Of a DNA stretch of 64,000 bases, positions 33,314-42,144 are shown piece after piece; the first letter of the stretch is position 1, and every line of letters starts with the position of its first letter. Position numbers and translations under genes: made by a program. Source of the DNA: Giesbergeria sp. Its GTDB lineage: Bacteria > Pseudomonadota > Gammaproteobacteria > Burkholderiales > Burkholderiaceae_C. Under the pieces are notes generated by a model, which did no database searches, was not told the origin of the DNA, and was given only the letters and a program-made list of their open reading frames with translations. The stretch is from positions 1 to 64,000 of the forward strand of contig JAGNYI010000009.1 of NCBI GenBank assembly GCA_017985015.1, in the 5' to 3' direction.

Positions 33314-35638
33314 TCAGTGGCGTGTTCCGCGTCCCTTGGCCTTCCCCGAAGGCGCTTTGGTCAGCAAGGAAGCTTTCTGTTTGGATTTGCCGCCAGATCC
33401 ACTGGATCCACTGGATCCACCGAAATCTTTCGAAGCCGCAGCCTCGTGCTGCCTGCGTGAGGGCGCCGGAGCGGCCTCTTCGCTGCCCCGCCGCTCGCGC
33501 GCCGGCTTTTCGCTGGCTTTGGCACTTTTCTTGCCTCCACTGCGCTCGCCGGGACCGCGCGGCACTGCGATCTCGCCTTCGTTCACAAGACGAAAATCGA
33601 TGCGCCGGCCGTCCAGATCCACCCGGCTGACCTGCACGCGCACGCGCGAGCCAATGGCATAGCGGATTCCGCTGCGCTCGCCGCGCAGTTCCTGGCGCGC
33701 CTCGTCGAACTTGAAGTAGTCGCCGCCCAGCTCGGTGATGTGCACCAGACCCTCGACGTACATGGCGTCGAGCGTGACGAAGATGCCAAAGCTGGTGACC
33801 GAGGACACTACTCCGCCGAATTCCTCGCCCAGGTGCTCGCGCATGTACTTGCACTTGAGCCAGGCCTCCACGTCGCGGCTGGCTTCGTCGGCGCGGCGCT
33901 CGTTGGCGCTGCAGTGCAGGCCAGCCGCTTCCCAGGATTGTGTCTCTGCCAGAGCCGCGCCCGTTTCCTTCTTGCGCGGCTCGGTGCCTGGCTTCTGGGC
34001 CCGTGCCGCCAGGCGCTTGCTCAGCTTGGCATGCGCCTCGCCGGGAAGCGGCAGGGCCGGCAGCCGGTAGCGCGTATTGCCCAGAATCGACTTGATGACA
34101 CGGTGCACCAGCAGATCGGGGTAACGCCGGATCGGACTGGTGAAATGCGTATACGCCTCGAACGCGAGACCGAAGTGGCCGCTGTTGTTGGGTGTGTAGA
34201 TGGCCTGCTGCATGGAGCGCAGCAGCATGGTGTGGATTTGCTGCGCATCGGGCCGGTCCTTGGTGGCTTCGGCAATGGCCTGAAATTCGGATGGCGCCGG
34301 GTTGTCGCTGATCGACATACCGACCGCCATGGCTTTCAAGTAGCTGCGCAGGATGTCCTGCTTCTCGGGCGTGGGGCCTTCGTGCACCCGGTACAGGCCG
34401 TGCTGCTTGCCCTGGGCGATGAAGTCGGCGCTGCAGACATTGGCCGCCAGCATGGCTTCTTCGATCAGCTTGTGGGCGTCGTTGCGCGTGCGCGGAATGA
34501 TTTTTTCGATGCGGCCGTTGTCGTCGCAGACGATCTGCGTCTCGGTGGTTTCAAAATCCACCGCGCCGCGCTCGCGCCGCGCAATCAACAGAGCGCGGTA
34601 CACATCGTGCAGATTGAGCAAATCGGGAACCCGCTCCGTGCGTTTCGCCGCTTCGGGGCCGCGCGTGTTGGCCAGAATCGCCGCCACTTCGGTGTAGGTG
34701 AAGCGCGCATGGCTGAACATCACCGCCGGGTAGAACTGATAGGCGTGCACTTCGCCCTTGGCCGTGATCAGCATGTCGCAGACCATGCACAGGCGCTCGA
34801 CGTCGGGATTGAGCGAGCACAGCCCATTGCTGAGCTTCTCAGGCAGCATGGGGATCACGCGGCGTGGAAAGTACACGCTGGTGGCGCGGTCGTAGGCATC
34901 GATGTCGATGGCGCTCCCGGTCTGGACGTAATGACTTACATCGGCAATGGCGACGAGCAGGCGCCAGCCCTTGGCGCGGCCGACCTTGGCGGGCTCGCAG
35001 TACACGGCGTCATCAAAATCGCGCGCATCTTCGCCATCGATGGTGACCAACGGCACGTCAGTCAGGTCGATGCGGTCCTTTTTGTCCAGTGGTCGCACCT
35101 TGTCGGGCAGTGCAGCGGCCTGCGCCAGGCAGGTTTCAGAAAATTCGTGCGGCACGCCGTATTTGCGTACCGCAATTTCGATTTCCATGCCGGGGTCGTC
35201 GACCTCGCCCAGCACTTCGGTGATGCGGCCCACCGGCTGGCCGTAGAGCGCAGGCGGCTCGGTCAATTCGACCACCACCACTTGTCCCGGCTCGGCATCG
35301 CCCAAAGCGCCTTTGGGAATGAGTACGTCCTGGCCGTAACGCTTGTCTTCGGGGGCCACGATCCAGACACCGCTTTCCTGCAGCAGCCTGCCAATCAGGG
35401 GTTGCTTGGGGCGTTCGATGATTTCCACCACGCGGCCTTCGGGTCGGCCGCGCCGGTCCTGGCGCACGATACAGACACGCACGCGGTCCTTGTGCAGGAC
35501 GGCGCGCATCTCGTTCGGGGGGAGAAAAATGTCAGACAGGCCATCGTCGCGCAGGACAAAACCGTGGCCATCGCGGTGCCCTTGAACCGTGCCTTCAAAT
35601 TCATCGGAAGGCTGGTTGGCAGGCAATTTTTCGCTCAT
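33314..35638 (-). CDS. rnr: Ribonuclease R
   Basis: A 3'-5' exoribonuclease that degrades structured RNA. The 774 residues hold N-terminal cold-shock domains (about 15-190), the RNB catalytic domain (about 215-560; TIDGEDARDFDDAVYCE with the metal-binding Asp cluster at about 245) and an S1 domain (about 625-715), followed by a basic Ser/Gly/Lys-rich tail. The frame runs on through the divergent tRNA gene, but that part is an antisense artefact. The ATG at 35638 (MSEKLPANQPSDEF) is the real start. TATAGT ends 6 bases before it. Confidence 0.96.
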   Translation of the reverse strand: MSEKLPANQPSDEFEGTVQGHRDGHGFVLRDDGLSDIFLPPNEMRAVLHKDRVRVCIVRQDRRGRPEGRVVEIIERPKQPLIGRLLQESGVWIVAPEDKRYGQDVLIPKGALGDAEPGQVVVVELTEPPALYGQPVGRITEVLGEVDDPGMEIEIAVRKYGVPHEFSETCLAQAAALPDKVRPLDKKDRIDLTDVPLVTIDGEDARDFDDAVYCEPAKVGRAKGWRLLVAIADVSHYVQTGSAIDIDAYDRATSVYFPRRVIPMLPEKLSNGLCSLNPDVERLCMVCDMLITAKGEVHAYQFYPAVMFSHARFTYTEVAAILANTRGPEAAKRTERVPDLLNLHDVYRALLIARRERGAVDFETTETQIVCDDNGRIEKIIPRTRNDAHKLIEEAMLAANVCSADFIAQGKQHGLYRVHEGPTPEKQDILRSYLKAMAVGMSISDNPAPSEFQAIAEATKDRPDAQQIHTMLLRSMQQAIYTPNNSGHFGLAFEAYTHFTSPIRRYPDLLVHRVIKSILGNTRYRLPALPLPGEAHAKLSKRLAARAQKPGTEPRKKETGAALAETQSWEAAGLHCSANERRADEASRDVEAWLKCKYMREHLGEEFGGVVSSVTSFGIFVTLDAMYVEGLVHITELGGDYFKFDEARQELRGERSGIRYAIGSRVRVQVSRVDLDGRRIDFRLVNEGEIAVPRGPGERSGGKKSAKASEKPARERRGSEEAAPAPSRRQHEAAASKDFGGSSGSSGSGGKSKQKASLLTKAPSGKAKGRGTRH
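33396..33422. repeat. 9-bp tandem repeat in the rnr tail
   Basis: Three head-to-tail copies of GATCCACTG (the third with one change), encoding a Ser-Ser-Gly repeat in the disordered C-terminal tail of RNase R. Unit length is a multiple of three, so gain or loss of a unit keeps frame. Confidence 0.85.
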
Positions 35639-35644
35639 TTTTTT

Positions 35645-35650
35645 ACTATA
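35645..35650 (-). promoter_or_regulatory. Candidate -10 element for rnr
   Basis: Leftward TATAGT ends six bases (all A on that strand) before the rnr ATG. If used, the transcript would begin at or next to the start codon, giving a leaderless message. No ribosome binding site is visible and the -35 region is weak, so this is tentative. Confidence 0.4.
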
Positions 35651-35672
35651 CAATCTCGTTCTTTCCTGAAAT

Positions 35673-35757
<85 letters not shown>

Positions 35758-35768
35758 AGTTTAACGAG

Positions 35769-35799
35769 AAGCCGCTGCATAAGCGGCTTTTTTGTTTTT
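35769..35799 (+). terminator. Terminator of tRNA-Leu copy 1
   Basis: The stem AAGCCGCT (35769-35776) pairs with AGCGGCTT (35782-35789) around a 5-base loop, followed by TTTTTT, G and TTTTT. A classic intrinsic terminator 11 bases after the tRNA. Confidence 0.9.
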
Positions 35800-35836
35800 A
35801 TTCGCCAGAGTACCGCATCAACCCTGCCTCCTCTGC

Positions 35837-35842
35837 TATAAA
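35837..35842 (+). promoter_or_regulatory. Candidate -10 element for tRNA-Leu copy 2
   Basis: TATAAA 21 bases before the tRNA, between the terminator of copy 1 and copy 2, so copy 2 likely has its own promoter. No good -35 hexamer is seen at the expected spacing. Confidence 0.45.
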
Positions 35843-35862
35843 ATTCAAGCATTCGATATCTG

Positions 35863-35947
<85 letters not shown>

Positions 35948-35950
35948 AGC

Positions 35951-35981
35951 AAAAAGCCGCTGCAGTTGCAGCGGCTTTTTT
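35951..35981. terminator. Bidirectional terminator between tRNA-Leu 2 and the DUF349 gene
   Basis: The stem GCCGCTGCA (35956-35964) pairs with TGCAGCGGC (35967-35975), flanked by five As on the left and six Ts on the right. It can end both the rightward tRNA transcript and the leftward DUF349 transcript, whose stop is at 36012. Confidence 0.9.
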
Positions 35982-36011
35982 ATTTCCGAAGCGCTTGGCC
36001 GCTTCTGCGCG

Positions 36012-38687
36012 TCACCCGCGCATCAAAGCCTTCAGAACGTTCTGCAAACGGCGTGCGGCAGCGGCGTCGCTGGGCTGGGCGAGCAACTCGGCCACATCCT
36101 GCGCCCAAGTCTGCGCTGGCGCCGCTTCGTTGCGGCGCGTCAGCAACTGCAATTGCATCATGCGGCGATCCGAAAGATGCTCGGCCGGCGTGGGAACCTC
36201 GGCGGCAATTTCCAGCCGCAGCAGCAGATCAGCGCCGGAGACCTTGCCCCCCGTTCGCGGCGGCGCGGTCAACGCCTGCGTCCAAGCATTGCGCACGGCG
36301 CCCGTCACGCTGCGGCCAAACTCCTGCGCTGGCGGCACCAGGTCTGCATCACGTTTTTCCCATGCGGCAAGCAGATGCGTAAGGGCTTCCCCGTGGGCCT
36401 GAGCCGCCAATTTTCGCAAAGCGGCCTCGGCATGCTCCAGAGCCTCGCGCTGGGCCCGAAAGGCTGCGTCGCCCAGACGTGGGCCACGATCTTCAAAGGC
36501 GGGTCGATCGCCAAAGCGCCCAGAACCCGCGCCGTCGCGGCCGCCGTCACGCGCGGGTCGGCTATCGCGCCGCTCGCCGGGACGTGCACCTCGGCCCGGG
36601 GCCGCCGGCACATCCTTCTTCATCCCTGGCCGGTCGTCCCCGCGCACCGCCACCACCCGGCGCGGAGCCGGAGGCGGAGTCACCGGCGTGGCTGCCGGGC
36701 TTTCGTCGACCGAAGCGTCTTGCGACTCGGCAGACTCTTGCGAGCTCGGTTCCGACGGGATAGGCGCTTCGCCTGCAGCTTGTGCTGGCGCTGGCACAGG
36801 AGCCTGTGTGGCGGCATGCGCAGCCTGACCGCGAAGCGCCGCCTCCAGTGCGCTCACGGCGGCGCGAATGCGCTGCGCGTCACCACTGGCATTGGCGGCA
36901 TCGAGCGCCTTGGCGGCTTCAAGCACGGCCCTGTCATGTGCGCTGGCCTGACCCGCGCCCCGTTCGCGTTCAGCGGTTTTGCGGTTGAAGGCTTCATCAA
37001 TGGGCTTGCGGAACGCATCCCACAACTTTTGCTCCTGGCGGCGCTCCAGCGGAACCGTCTGGGCTTCGACTTGCCAGCGCTGCTGCAATGCCTTCACGGC
37101 ATCCACACGCAGCATGGGGGAGGCCCCCAGGGCGATGGCTTCCTCAATCATGGCGTGGCGACGCGCCAAGCTGGCGGCCTGCGCAGCTTCGAAAGGCCCA
37201 GCGGCGGCGTCCATGGCGCGTTTCCACTGCGGCTGCAGTTCCGCCAGCAGCTTTTCGCCCACATGGCCACCGTCCCGCCAGCGGGCACCAAACTGCTGAA
37301 GACCGCGCAAAACCGACTTCCAATCGGTATTGGTGGCGTTTTGCTCGCCCCAGGTCTGGAGTTCGGAAATCAAGGCCAGACGCTGCGCCTTGTGCTCGGC
37401 CGCGTCGGTGCGCACTTTCTCCAGCCAAGCCTCAACCACCTTGTGCGCCTCATTGCAGGCTTCGTCAAACTTCTTCCACAAGCCATGGTTGGGCGCCCCG
37501 CCCTGGTCGGCCTGTTTCCATTGCTCGCGCAAATTGCGCAAGCTCTCCTGCATCTTGCGCCCCCCCAATCCTTGACCTTCAGGCCGTTGCAACAAACCCT
37601 GCGCCTTGGCAACCAGGTCTTCGCGCACCTGATCTGCACTCCAACGCTGCCAGCCTTCGAGCTCACCCGCCGCCACCAACGCCGTGTGCACGCGCTGCTC
37701 GAGCGCAGTATCGATATGCCGGCCATGCTGCTTGAGCACGGTGCGCAAAGCCGTCGCTGCACCGGCACTGGCCTTGCCGTGACCCTGGGCTGTTTCTTCT
37801 TCCAGTTTGTTCAGGGCATCCATGACGCGGGCTGCGGACTGCGCGGCCAGCTCCGGGTCCACCCGGGGTTTGCTGGGCCGCTGCGCCGCGGGAGCAGCGG
37901 CAGGTGCCTCACCACGCGCTGCGCGCAACTCTTCAGCCCACATAGGAACCGCAGGAAGCGGTGCCTGTGCGTCGGCCGCAGCAGTTGCCGCTTGCCCGAT
38001 GGCGGCCTGGAATGCCTCCCAAACCACTAGGAGCTGCGCTTTGGAGGCATCCAACAGAGGAGGAAAGCGTGCCTCGACACTCGGCCAACTGGCGTCGCCT
38101 GCGAGCGCCTGGGCCTGGTCCTGCCAGTGCTGCACATCGGTAGACAACGCGTCCTGCGTCGCATGGGCATCCTGCCAAGGTTTGGTGGACAGCACTTCAA
38201 TGCGTTGCGCCAGCAACACCGCCGCTTCACGCTGCACCTGAACACGGTGCTGCAGGTCTTCAATCACCTTGATGCGCTCGGTCAGCTGCGTCTTGAGTTC
38301 CGCCAAAGGTTCACGCGAGAGGGGCGCACCGGCCTTGGCTGCATCGCGCTGCCAGGCCATGGCATCGGCAATATTCAGCTTGGGCGCTGCCAGCAATGCA
38401 TTGGCCTTGTCTGCCCAATCAGCGGCGATAGCCTCCTGATTCTTGGCGCGACGGAGCTCGTCCAGACGCTCACGCACGGCTCGCGCTGCGCCTTTGTCGC
38501 GGCCACTGAGCTCCTTGAACACATCCTGCAGTTGCGCTGGCGTCGGCTGCGACGCCAGCCAGTCGCGGATGCGTGAGGCGCGCTCGCCCGAAGTCGCGGC
38601 AGAGAAAGCTCCGCCAGTCAGCGCGTCAAGCGGATGCACGGGCGTCGTCGGAGGCGGCGTAGTGGGCAGATCAGGAGCGTCAGACAT
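36012..38687 (-). CDS. DUF349 domain-containing protein
   Basis: A large (891-residue) soluble, mostly helical protein of unknown role. Repeated DUF349 units of about 70 residues can be seen from about 50 to 650, each with a Trp-containing helix pattern such as LWKKFDEACNEAHKVV and KLWDAFRKPIDEAFNRK. A Pro/Ala linker (about 640-700) leads to an Arg/Gly/Asp-rich disordered stretch (about 705-770; GRGARPGERRDSRPARDGGR), then a helical C-terminal domain. The ATG at 38687 (MSDAPDLPT) is preferred; 38714 is possible. Neither has a good ribosome binding site. Function not inferable from sequence. Confidence 0.85.
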   Translation of the reverse strand: MSDAPDLPTTPPPTTPVHPLDALTGGAFSAATSGERASRIRDWLASQPTPAQLQDVFKELSGRDKGAARAVRERLDELRRAKNQEAIAADWADKANALLAAPKLNIADAMAWQRDAAKAGAPLSREPLAELKTQLTERIKVIEDLQHRVQVQREAAVLLAQRIEVLSTKPWQDAHATQDALSTDVQHWQDQAQALAGDASWPSVEARFPPLLDASKAQLLVVWEAFQAAIGQAATAAADAQAPLPAVPMWAEELRAARGEAPAAAPAAQRPSKPRVDPELAAQSAARVMDALNKLEEETAQGHGKASAGAATALRTVLKQHGRHIDTALEQRVHTALVAAGELEGWQRWSADQVREDLVAKAQGLLQRPEGQGLGGRKMQESLRNLREQWKQADQGGAPNHGLWKKFDEACNEAHKVVEAWLEKVRTDAAEHKAQRLALISELQTWGEQNATNTDWKSVLRGLQQFGARWRDGGHVGEKLLAELQPQWKRAMDAAAGPFEAAQAASLARRHAMIEEAIALGASPMLRVDAVKALQQRWQVEAQTVPLERRQEQKLWDAFRKPIDEAFNRKTAERERGAGQASAHDRAVLEAAKALDAANASGDAQRIRAAVSALEAALRGQAAHAATQAPVPAPAQAAGEAPIPSEPSSQESAESQDASVDESPAATPVTPPPAPRRVVAVRGDDRPGMKKDVPAAPGRGARPGERRDSRPARDGGRDGAGSGRFGDRPAFEDRGPRLGDAAFRAQREALEHAEAALRKLAAQAHGEALTHLLAAWEKRDADLVPPAQEFGRSVTGAVRNAWTQALTAPPRTGGKVSGADLLLRLEIAAEVPTPAEHLSDRRMMQLQLLTRRNEAAPAQTWAQDVAELLAQPSDAAAARRLQNVLKALMRG

Positions 38688-39010
38688 CTTGTTGCGCAAA
38701 GAGAATGGAAACATGGGAAGTGAGGAGCAAAGGCGCAAAGCGCCAGCCCGTACAAACGAGCGATGAAGGAAGCACGCACAAGGGCGAGCGCAAGCCTATT
38801 TTCACAGGGTTTTGAAGAAGCTCCCTAAACCTTGGTCAACACATGCTTTCCGAATGCTCTCCACGCTGACTCAGATGCGCTGTCAACGGCGCGGCAGAAG
38901 GGAAAGGCGGGTGCCGCGGAATTCGTTGGAGGCAGACCGCGTCTTCCCAAAAAAGGGGATACATACAGTCTTTTAAATACTATTAAGTCTAACATTTAGC
39001 TTTAATAGTG
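38688..39010. other. Intergenic region upstream of the DUF349 gene and the lytic transglycosylase
   Basis: A gap with no supportable gene. It holds a short hairpin GGCGC-AAA-GCGCC (38732-38744) near the DUF349 start. From about 38965 there is an AT-rich stretch, unusual for this genome, carrying the inverted repeat ACTATTAA (38979-38986) / TTAATAGT (39002-39009) directly before the -35 box of the next gene. I see nothing else recognisable between 38763 and 38965. Confidence 0.7.
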
Positions 39011-39040
39011 TTGACTTGGTATTTGATCGGCCTCTAGAAT
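39011..39040 (+). promoter_or_regulatory. Sigma-70-type promoter of the lytic transglycosylase gene
   Basis: TTGACT (39011-39016) and TAGAAT (39035-39040) with an 18-base spacer, five of six matches to consensus at -35 and four to five at -10. An AT-rich, UP-element-like stretch and an 8-bp inverted repeat lie just upstream. It implies a transcript start near 39047 and a leader of about 170 bases. Confidence 0.7.
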
Positions 39041-39046
39041 CCGCCA

Positions 39047-39218
39047 GCTTTTCCGAAAAGCTAAGTATTAACCCCAGTTCCGCTGCCGAAATCGGCTAAG
39101 TCAAACCGACCTTGTGCTAAGCGCCAGGCACGAATTTGATGGCGTACCAATCAGGTGAATATCGATGCTCCAGCTCTTTGGGTCTTGGAGGATTCGACAT
39201 TGCCGCCGAAAGGAAGCT
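39047..39218 (+). other. Long untranslated leader of the lytic transglycosylase gene
   Basis: About 170 bases between the predicted promoter and the ATG. It begins next to a near-perfect palindrome AGCTTTTC-C-GAAAAGCT (39046-39062) and contains GCCGAAATCGGC (39085-39096). It matches no riboswitch I recognise. The ribosome binding site AAGGAAG lies at its end. Confidence 0.5.
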
Positions 39219-40076
39219 ATGACAGCGACAGGATCCTTGGTCTCCGGCCTGCGTACAGTGGTACACGCGCTGGTCAACGGTGTTTTCAAACTTACGCACA
39301 ACGGCTTTGCCCTTCTGGGCTTGGCAGTTGCTTGCCTGATCATTACCCTGACCGCCCGCACCGACCTGCGCGAGCAGGGAGAAATGCAGTTGCGCAGCTG
39401 GCTGCAGGCTCGTCAAGGGCCAGAAGCAGATGTGGACGCCGAGCTCGACGAGCCCATTGAGCGCACTTTGGCGGCTGACCCGCGCGGTCTGCCCAAAGAG
39501 CAGGCCCGGGTGGCCTTCTGGTTAAGCAAAAAGTACAGCGTAGCGCCCGAGCCGCTGAGCGTGCTGGTGGGCGAAGCTTATGAACTTGGTACCAAGACCA
39601 AGCTCGACCCGACTTTGATTCTGGCCATTGTGGCCATTGAATCGAGATTCAACCCCTTCGCCCAGAGTGCTGTCGGCGCACAGGGCTTGATGCAGGTGAT
39701 GACCCGCGTGCATACCGACAAGTACGAAGCCGTGGGTGGACAGCTTGCAGCCTTCGATCCGGTCACCAATTTGCGCGTGGGCGTGCAGGTGTTGCAGGAA
39801 TGCATTCGCCGCGCGGGTTCGCTTGAAGGCGGGCTACGCTATTACGTCGGAGCCGCCAACCTGGAAGACGACGGCGGCTACGCGGCAAAAGTGCTGGCTG
39901 AGCATTTCCGCCTGCGGCAAGTGGCAGGTGGGCGCGGCGCACGCGCTGCCACGCCCCCTGCCGGAACGCTGACCACCAAAGCCGACGCCCCGCCAGCCAC
40001 CACAGCTGTGGCAGCGCCCGAAGCACCCGTGGTCGTCCCGAGCTCCGAAAAAGTGGCCCTTCTTTCGGCGTCCTGA
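39219..40076 (+). CDS. Membrane-anchored lytic transglycosylase (SLT domain)
   Basis: Cleaves peptidoglycan glycan strands with formation of 1,6-anhydro ends. The 285 residues have an N-terminal membrane anchor (about 27-47, FALLGLAVACLIITLTA) and an SLT domain (about 110-215) with the catalytic Glu in AIVAIESRFNPFAQS (about residue 133) and the downstream GAQGLMQVM. The C-terminus is an Ala/Pro/Thr-rich tail without a fold. The ATG at 39219 has AAGGAAG just ahead. The anchor suggests a periplasmic enzyme held at the inner membrane. Confidence 0.88.
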   Translation: MTATGSLVSGLRTVVHALVNGVFKLTHNGFALLGLAVACLIITLTARTDLREQGEMQLRSWLQARQGPEADVDAELDEPIERTLAADPRGLPKEQARVAFWLSKKYSVAPEPLSVLVGEAYELGTKTKLDPTLILAIVAIESRFNPFAQSAVGAQGLMQVMTRVHTDKYEAVGGQLAAFDPVTNLRVGVQVLQECIRRAGSLEGGLRYYVGAANLEDDGGYAAKVLAEHFRLRQVAGGRGARAATPPAGTLTTKADAPPATTAVAAPEAPVVVPSSEKVALLSAS

Positions 40077-40134
40077 AACCTCGGCACCTTCGGCCACCTG
40101 GCTGGGCAAGCTTCACTCGGTTAAACTCACACCC

Positions 40135-40273
40135 GTGCGCGACTGGCGATAGGCGCGGCCCTGACCGGGCTGCCGCTGACGTGGAAACCGACAAGGCTTT
40201 GCCCTTGTGAACCACCGGGAAGCGTGCCGCACCGGCTTTTTGCTGGCTGCGTTCCGCCGTTCGCCTGGGCAGC
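40135..40273 (+). promoter_or_regulatory. ZTP (pfl motif) riboswitch upstream of glyA
   Basis: The three conserved blocks of the ZTP riboswitch occur in order: GCGACTGGCGAT (40139-40150), CCACCGGGAAGCG (40212-40224) and CCGTTCGCCTGGGC (40257-40270). The first half contains the P2 closing arms GTGG (40181-40184) and CCAC (40212-40215) with an inner hairpin ACAAGG/CCTTGT. ZTP/ZMP signals low 10-formyl-tetrahydrofolate, and GlyA is the main one-carbon source, so the placement makes sense. There is no U-rich terminator before the ATG at 40309, so control is probably at translation. Confidence 0.9.
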
Positions 40274-40308
40274 CCTTGTTTCAAGGGACACAAGTTCACA
40301 GGACTGCC

Positions 40309-41556
40309 ATGTACCACCGAAGTATTCTCGTAGAGCAAACCGATCCTGAGCTGTTCGCAGCCATTCAGGCGGAAAACCGGCGCCAGGAAGAGCACATCGA
40401 ACTCATCGCCAGTGAAAACTACGCTTCCCCAGCGGTCATGTGGGCCCAGGGCACGCAGCTGACCAACAAGTACGCAGAAGGCTATCCCGGCAAGCGCTAT
40501 TACGGCGGCTGCGAGTTCGTCGATATCGCCGAGCAACTGGCTCTTGAGCGCGTCAAGCAAATCTTCGGCGCCGAGGCGGCCAACGTGCAGCCCCACTGCG
40601 GCGCTTCGGCCAACGAAGCCGTGTTTCTCGCCTTCCTCAAGCCGGGCGACACCATCATGGGCATGAGCCTTGCCGAAGGCGGACACCTGACGCACGGCAT
40701 GGCACTCAACATGTCGGGCAAATGGTTCAACGTGGTCTCCTATGGCCTCAATGCCAAGGAAGAAATTGACTACGACGCCATGGAGAAGAAGGCGCACGAG
40801 ACCAAGCCCAAGCTCATCATCGCGGGCGCCTCGGCCTACAGCCTGCACATCGATTTCGCTCGCTTCGCCAAAGTGGCCAAGGATGTGGGCGCGGTTTTCA
40901 TGGTGGACATGGCGCACTACGCCGGCCTGATTGCGGCGGGTCTGTACCCCAATCCCGTACCGCACGCCGACGTCGTCACGAGCACCACACACAAGAGCCT
41001 GCGCGGCCCGCGCGGCGGCATCATTCTGATGAAGGCGGAGCACGAAAAAGCGATCAACAGCGCCATTTTCCCTGGCTTGCAAGGCGGCCCACTGATGCAC
41101 GTGATTGCAGCCAAGGCGGTGGCGTTCAAGGAAGCGCTGCAGCCCGATTTCAAACAGTACCAGCAGCAAGTGCTGACGAATGCACGCGTCATGGCCGAGA
41201 CGCTGACCCAGCGCGGACTGCGCATTGTCAGCGGCGGAACGCAAAGCCATTTGATGCTGGTTGATCTGCGCGCCAAGGGCATCACCGGCAAGGAAGCAGA
41301 GGCCGTGCTGGGCCAGGCCCACATGACGATCAACAAGAACGCCATCCCCAACGACCCGGAAAAACCCATGGTGACCAGCGGCATCCGCGTGGGCACGCCG
41401 GCCATGACCACACGCGGCTTCAAAGACGAGGAAGCCCGCCTGACCGCCAACCTGCTGGCCGACGTATTGGACAAGCCGCGCGACGAGGCCCACATTGCCG
41501 CCGTGCGCGCCAAGGTGAATGCGCTGACCAGCCGCTTCCCGGTCTACCGCGACTAA
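40309..41556 (+). CDS. glyA: Serine hydroxymethyltransferase
   Basis: Interconverts serine and glycine, charging tetrahydrofolate with a one-carbon unit. The 415-residue PLP enzyme shows [16 protein letters not shown] (about residue 22), [15 protein letters not shown] (about 52) and the PLP lysine in [16 protein letters not shown] (about residue 227). The ATG at 40309 has AGGA about 6 bases ahead; the longer open frame reaches back into the riboswitch. It is followed by nrdR, the usual pair. Confidence 0.98.
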   Translation: MYHRSILVEQTDPELFAAIQAENRRQEEHIELIASENYASPAVMWAQGTQLTNKYAEGYPGKRYYGGCEFVDIAEQLALERVKQIFGAEAANVQPHCGASANEAVFLAFLKPGDTIMGMSLAEGGHLTHGMALNMSGKWFNVVSYGLNAKEEIDYDAMEKKAHETKPKLIIAGASAYSLHIDFARFAKVAKDVGAVFMVDMAHYAGLIAAGLYPNPVPHADVVTSTTHKSLRGPRGGIILMKAEHEKAINSAIFPGLQGGPLMHVIAAKAVAFKEALQPDFKQYQQQVLTNARVMAETLTQRGLRIVSGGTQSHLMLVDLRAKGITGKEAEAVLGQAHMTINKNAIPNDPEKPMVTSGIRVGTPAMTTRGFKDEEARLTANLLADVLDKPRDEAHIAAVRAKVNALTSRFPVYRD

Positions 41557-41567
41557 GGGCTCGCCCC

Positions 41568-42017
41568 ATGAAATGCCCGTTCTGCGGCCATCTCGACACC
41601 CAGGTGGCCGAGACCCGGGTGGCCGAGGACGGCGGCTTCATCCGCCGCAGGCGCCGCTGCGGGGCCTGCGGCAAGCGCTTTACCACCTATGAAAAGCCGG
41701 AAATCAATTTCCCGGTGGTGGTGAAGAAGGATGGTCGGCGCACCGAATACGCCGCCGCCAAATTGCGCGGATCCTTCGCCATTGCCCTGCGCAAGCGCCC
41801 TGTGAGCACGGCGCAGGTGGACGCCGCCATCGAGCGCATTGAAGAGCAATTGCTGAGCCTGGGCCTGCGCGAACTGGCGTCCAGCCGCATCGGTGAACTG
41901 GTGATGCGCGAACTCAAAAAACTCGACCAAGTGGCATACATCCGCTACGCCAGCGTGTATCGCAGTTTCGAGGACATCGACGAGTTCAAGAGCCTGGTAG
42001 ACGAAGTCAGACGCTGA
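41568..42017 (+). CDS. nrdR: Transcriptional repressor NrdR
   Basis: Represses ribonucleotide reductase genes in response to dATP/ATP. The 149 residues have an N-terminal zinc ribbon (CPFC at residue 3 and CGAC at about 31) and an ATP-cone domain (about 49-139; [11 protein letters not shown]). It begins 11 bases after glyA, so glyA-nrdR is one transcription unit and is probably also under the ZTP riboswitch at the transcript level. Confidence 0.98.
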   Translation: MKCPFCGHLDTQVAETRVAEDGGFIRRRRRCGACGKRFTTYEKPEINFPVVVKKDGRRTEYAAAKLRGSFAIALRKRPVSTAQVDAAIERIEEQLLSLGLRELASSRIGELVMRELKKLDQVAYIRYASVYRSFEDIDEFKSLVDEVRR

Positions 42018-42081
42018 GAACGCGCGCACGATCCGAGCCCCACCCTTCGCCTGGAACGCGGCGCAAGCACGATTTTTCCGA

Positions 42082-42140
42082 CTTTTTAGGCCTCCAGCGC
42101 TTACTGGGTAAGCGTTGTCAGCTATCTATTCAATAGTATT
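42082..42140. repeat. Dispersed palindromic repeat, copy E
   Basis: CTTTTTAGGCCTCCAGCGC, then TTACTGGGTAAGCG, then TTGTCAGCTATCTATTCAAT. The inner arms CGCTTAC and GTAAGCG pair perfectly. It fills the convergent nrdR-aroC gap and ends 4 bases before the aroC stop. Confidence 0.85.
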
Positions 42141-42144
42141 GCGT

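Noticed and set aside
39047-39218. Known riboswitch in the transglycosylase leader
   Set aside because: I compared it by eye with c-di-GMP, ZTP, SAM, TPP, cobalamin and glycine motifs and found no conserved core, so it is reported only as an unexplained leader.
39763-41493. 576-codon leftward open frame over glyA and the transglycosylase gene
   Set aside because: Antisense shadow of two recognised genes, crossing the riboswitch; no family resemblance.
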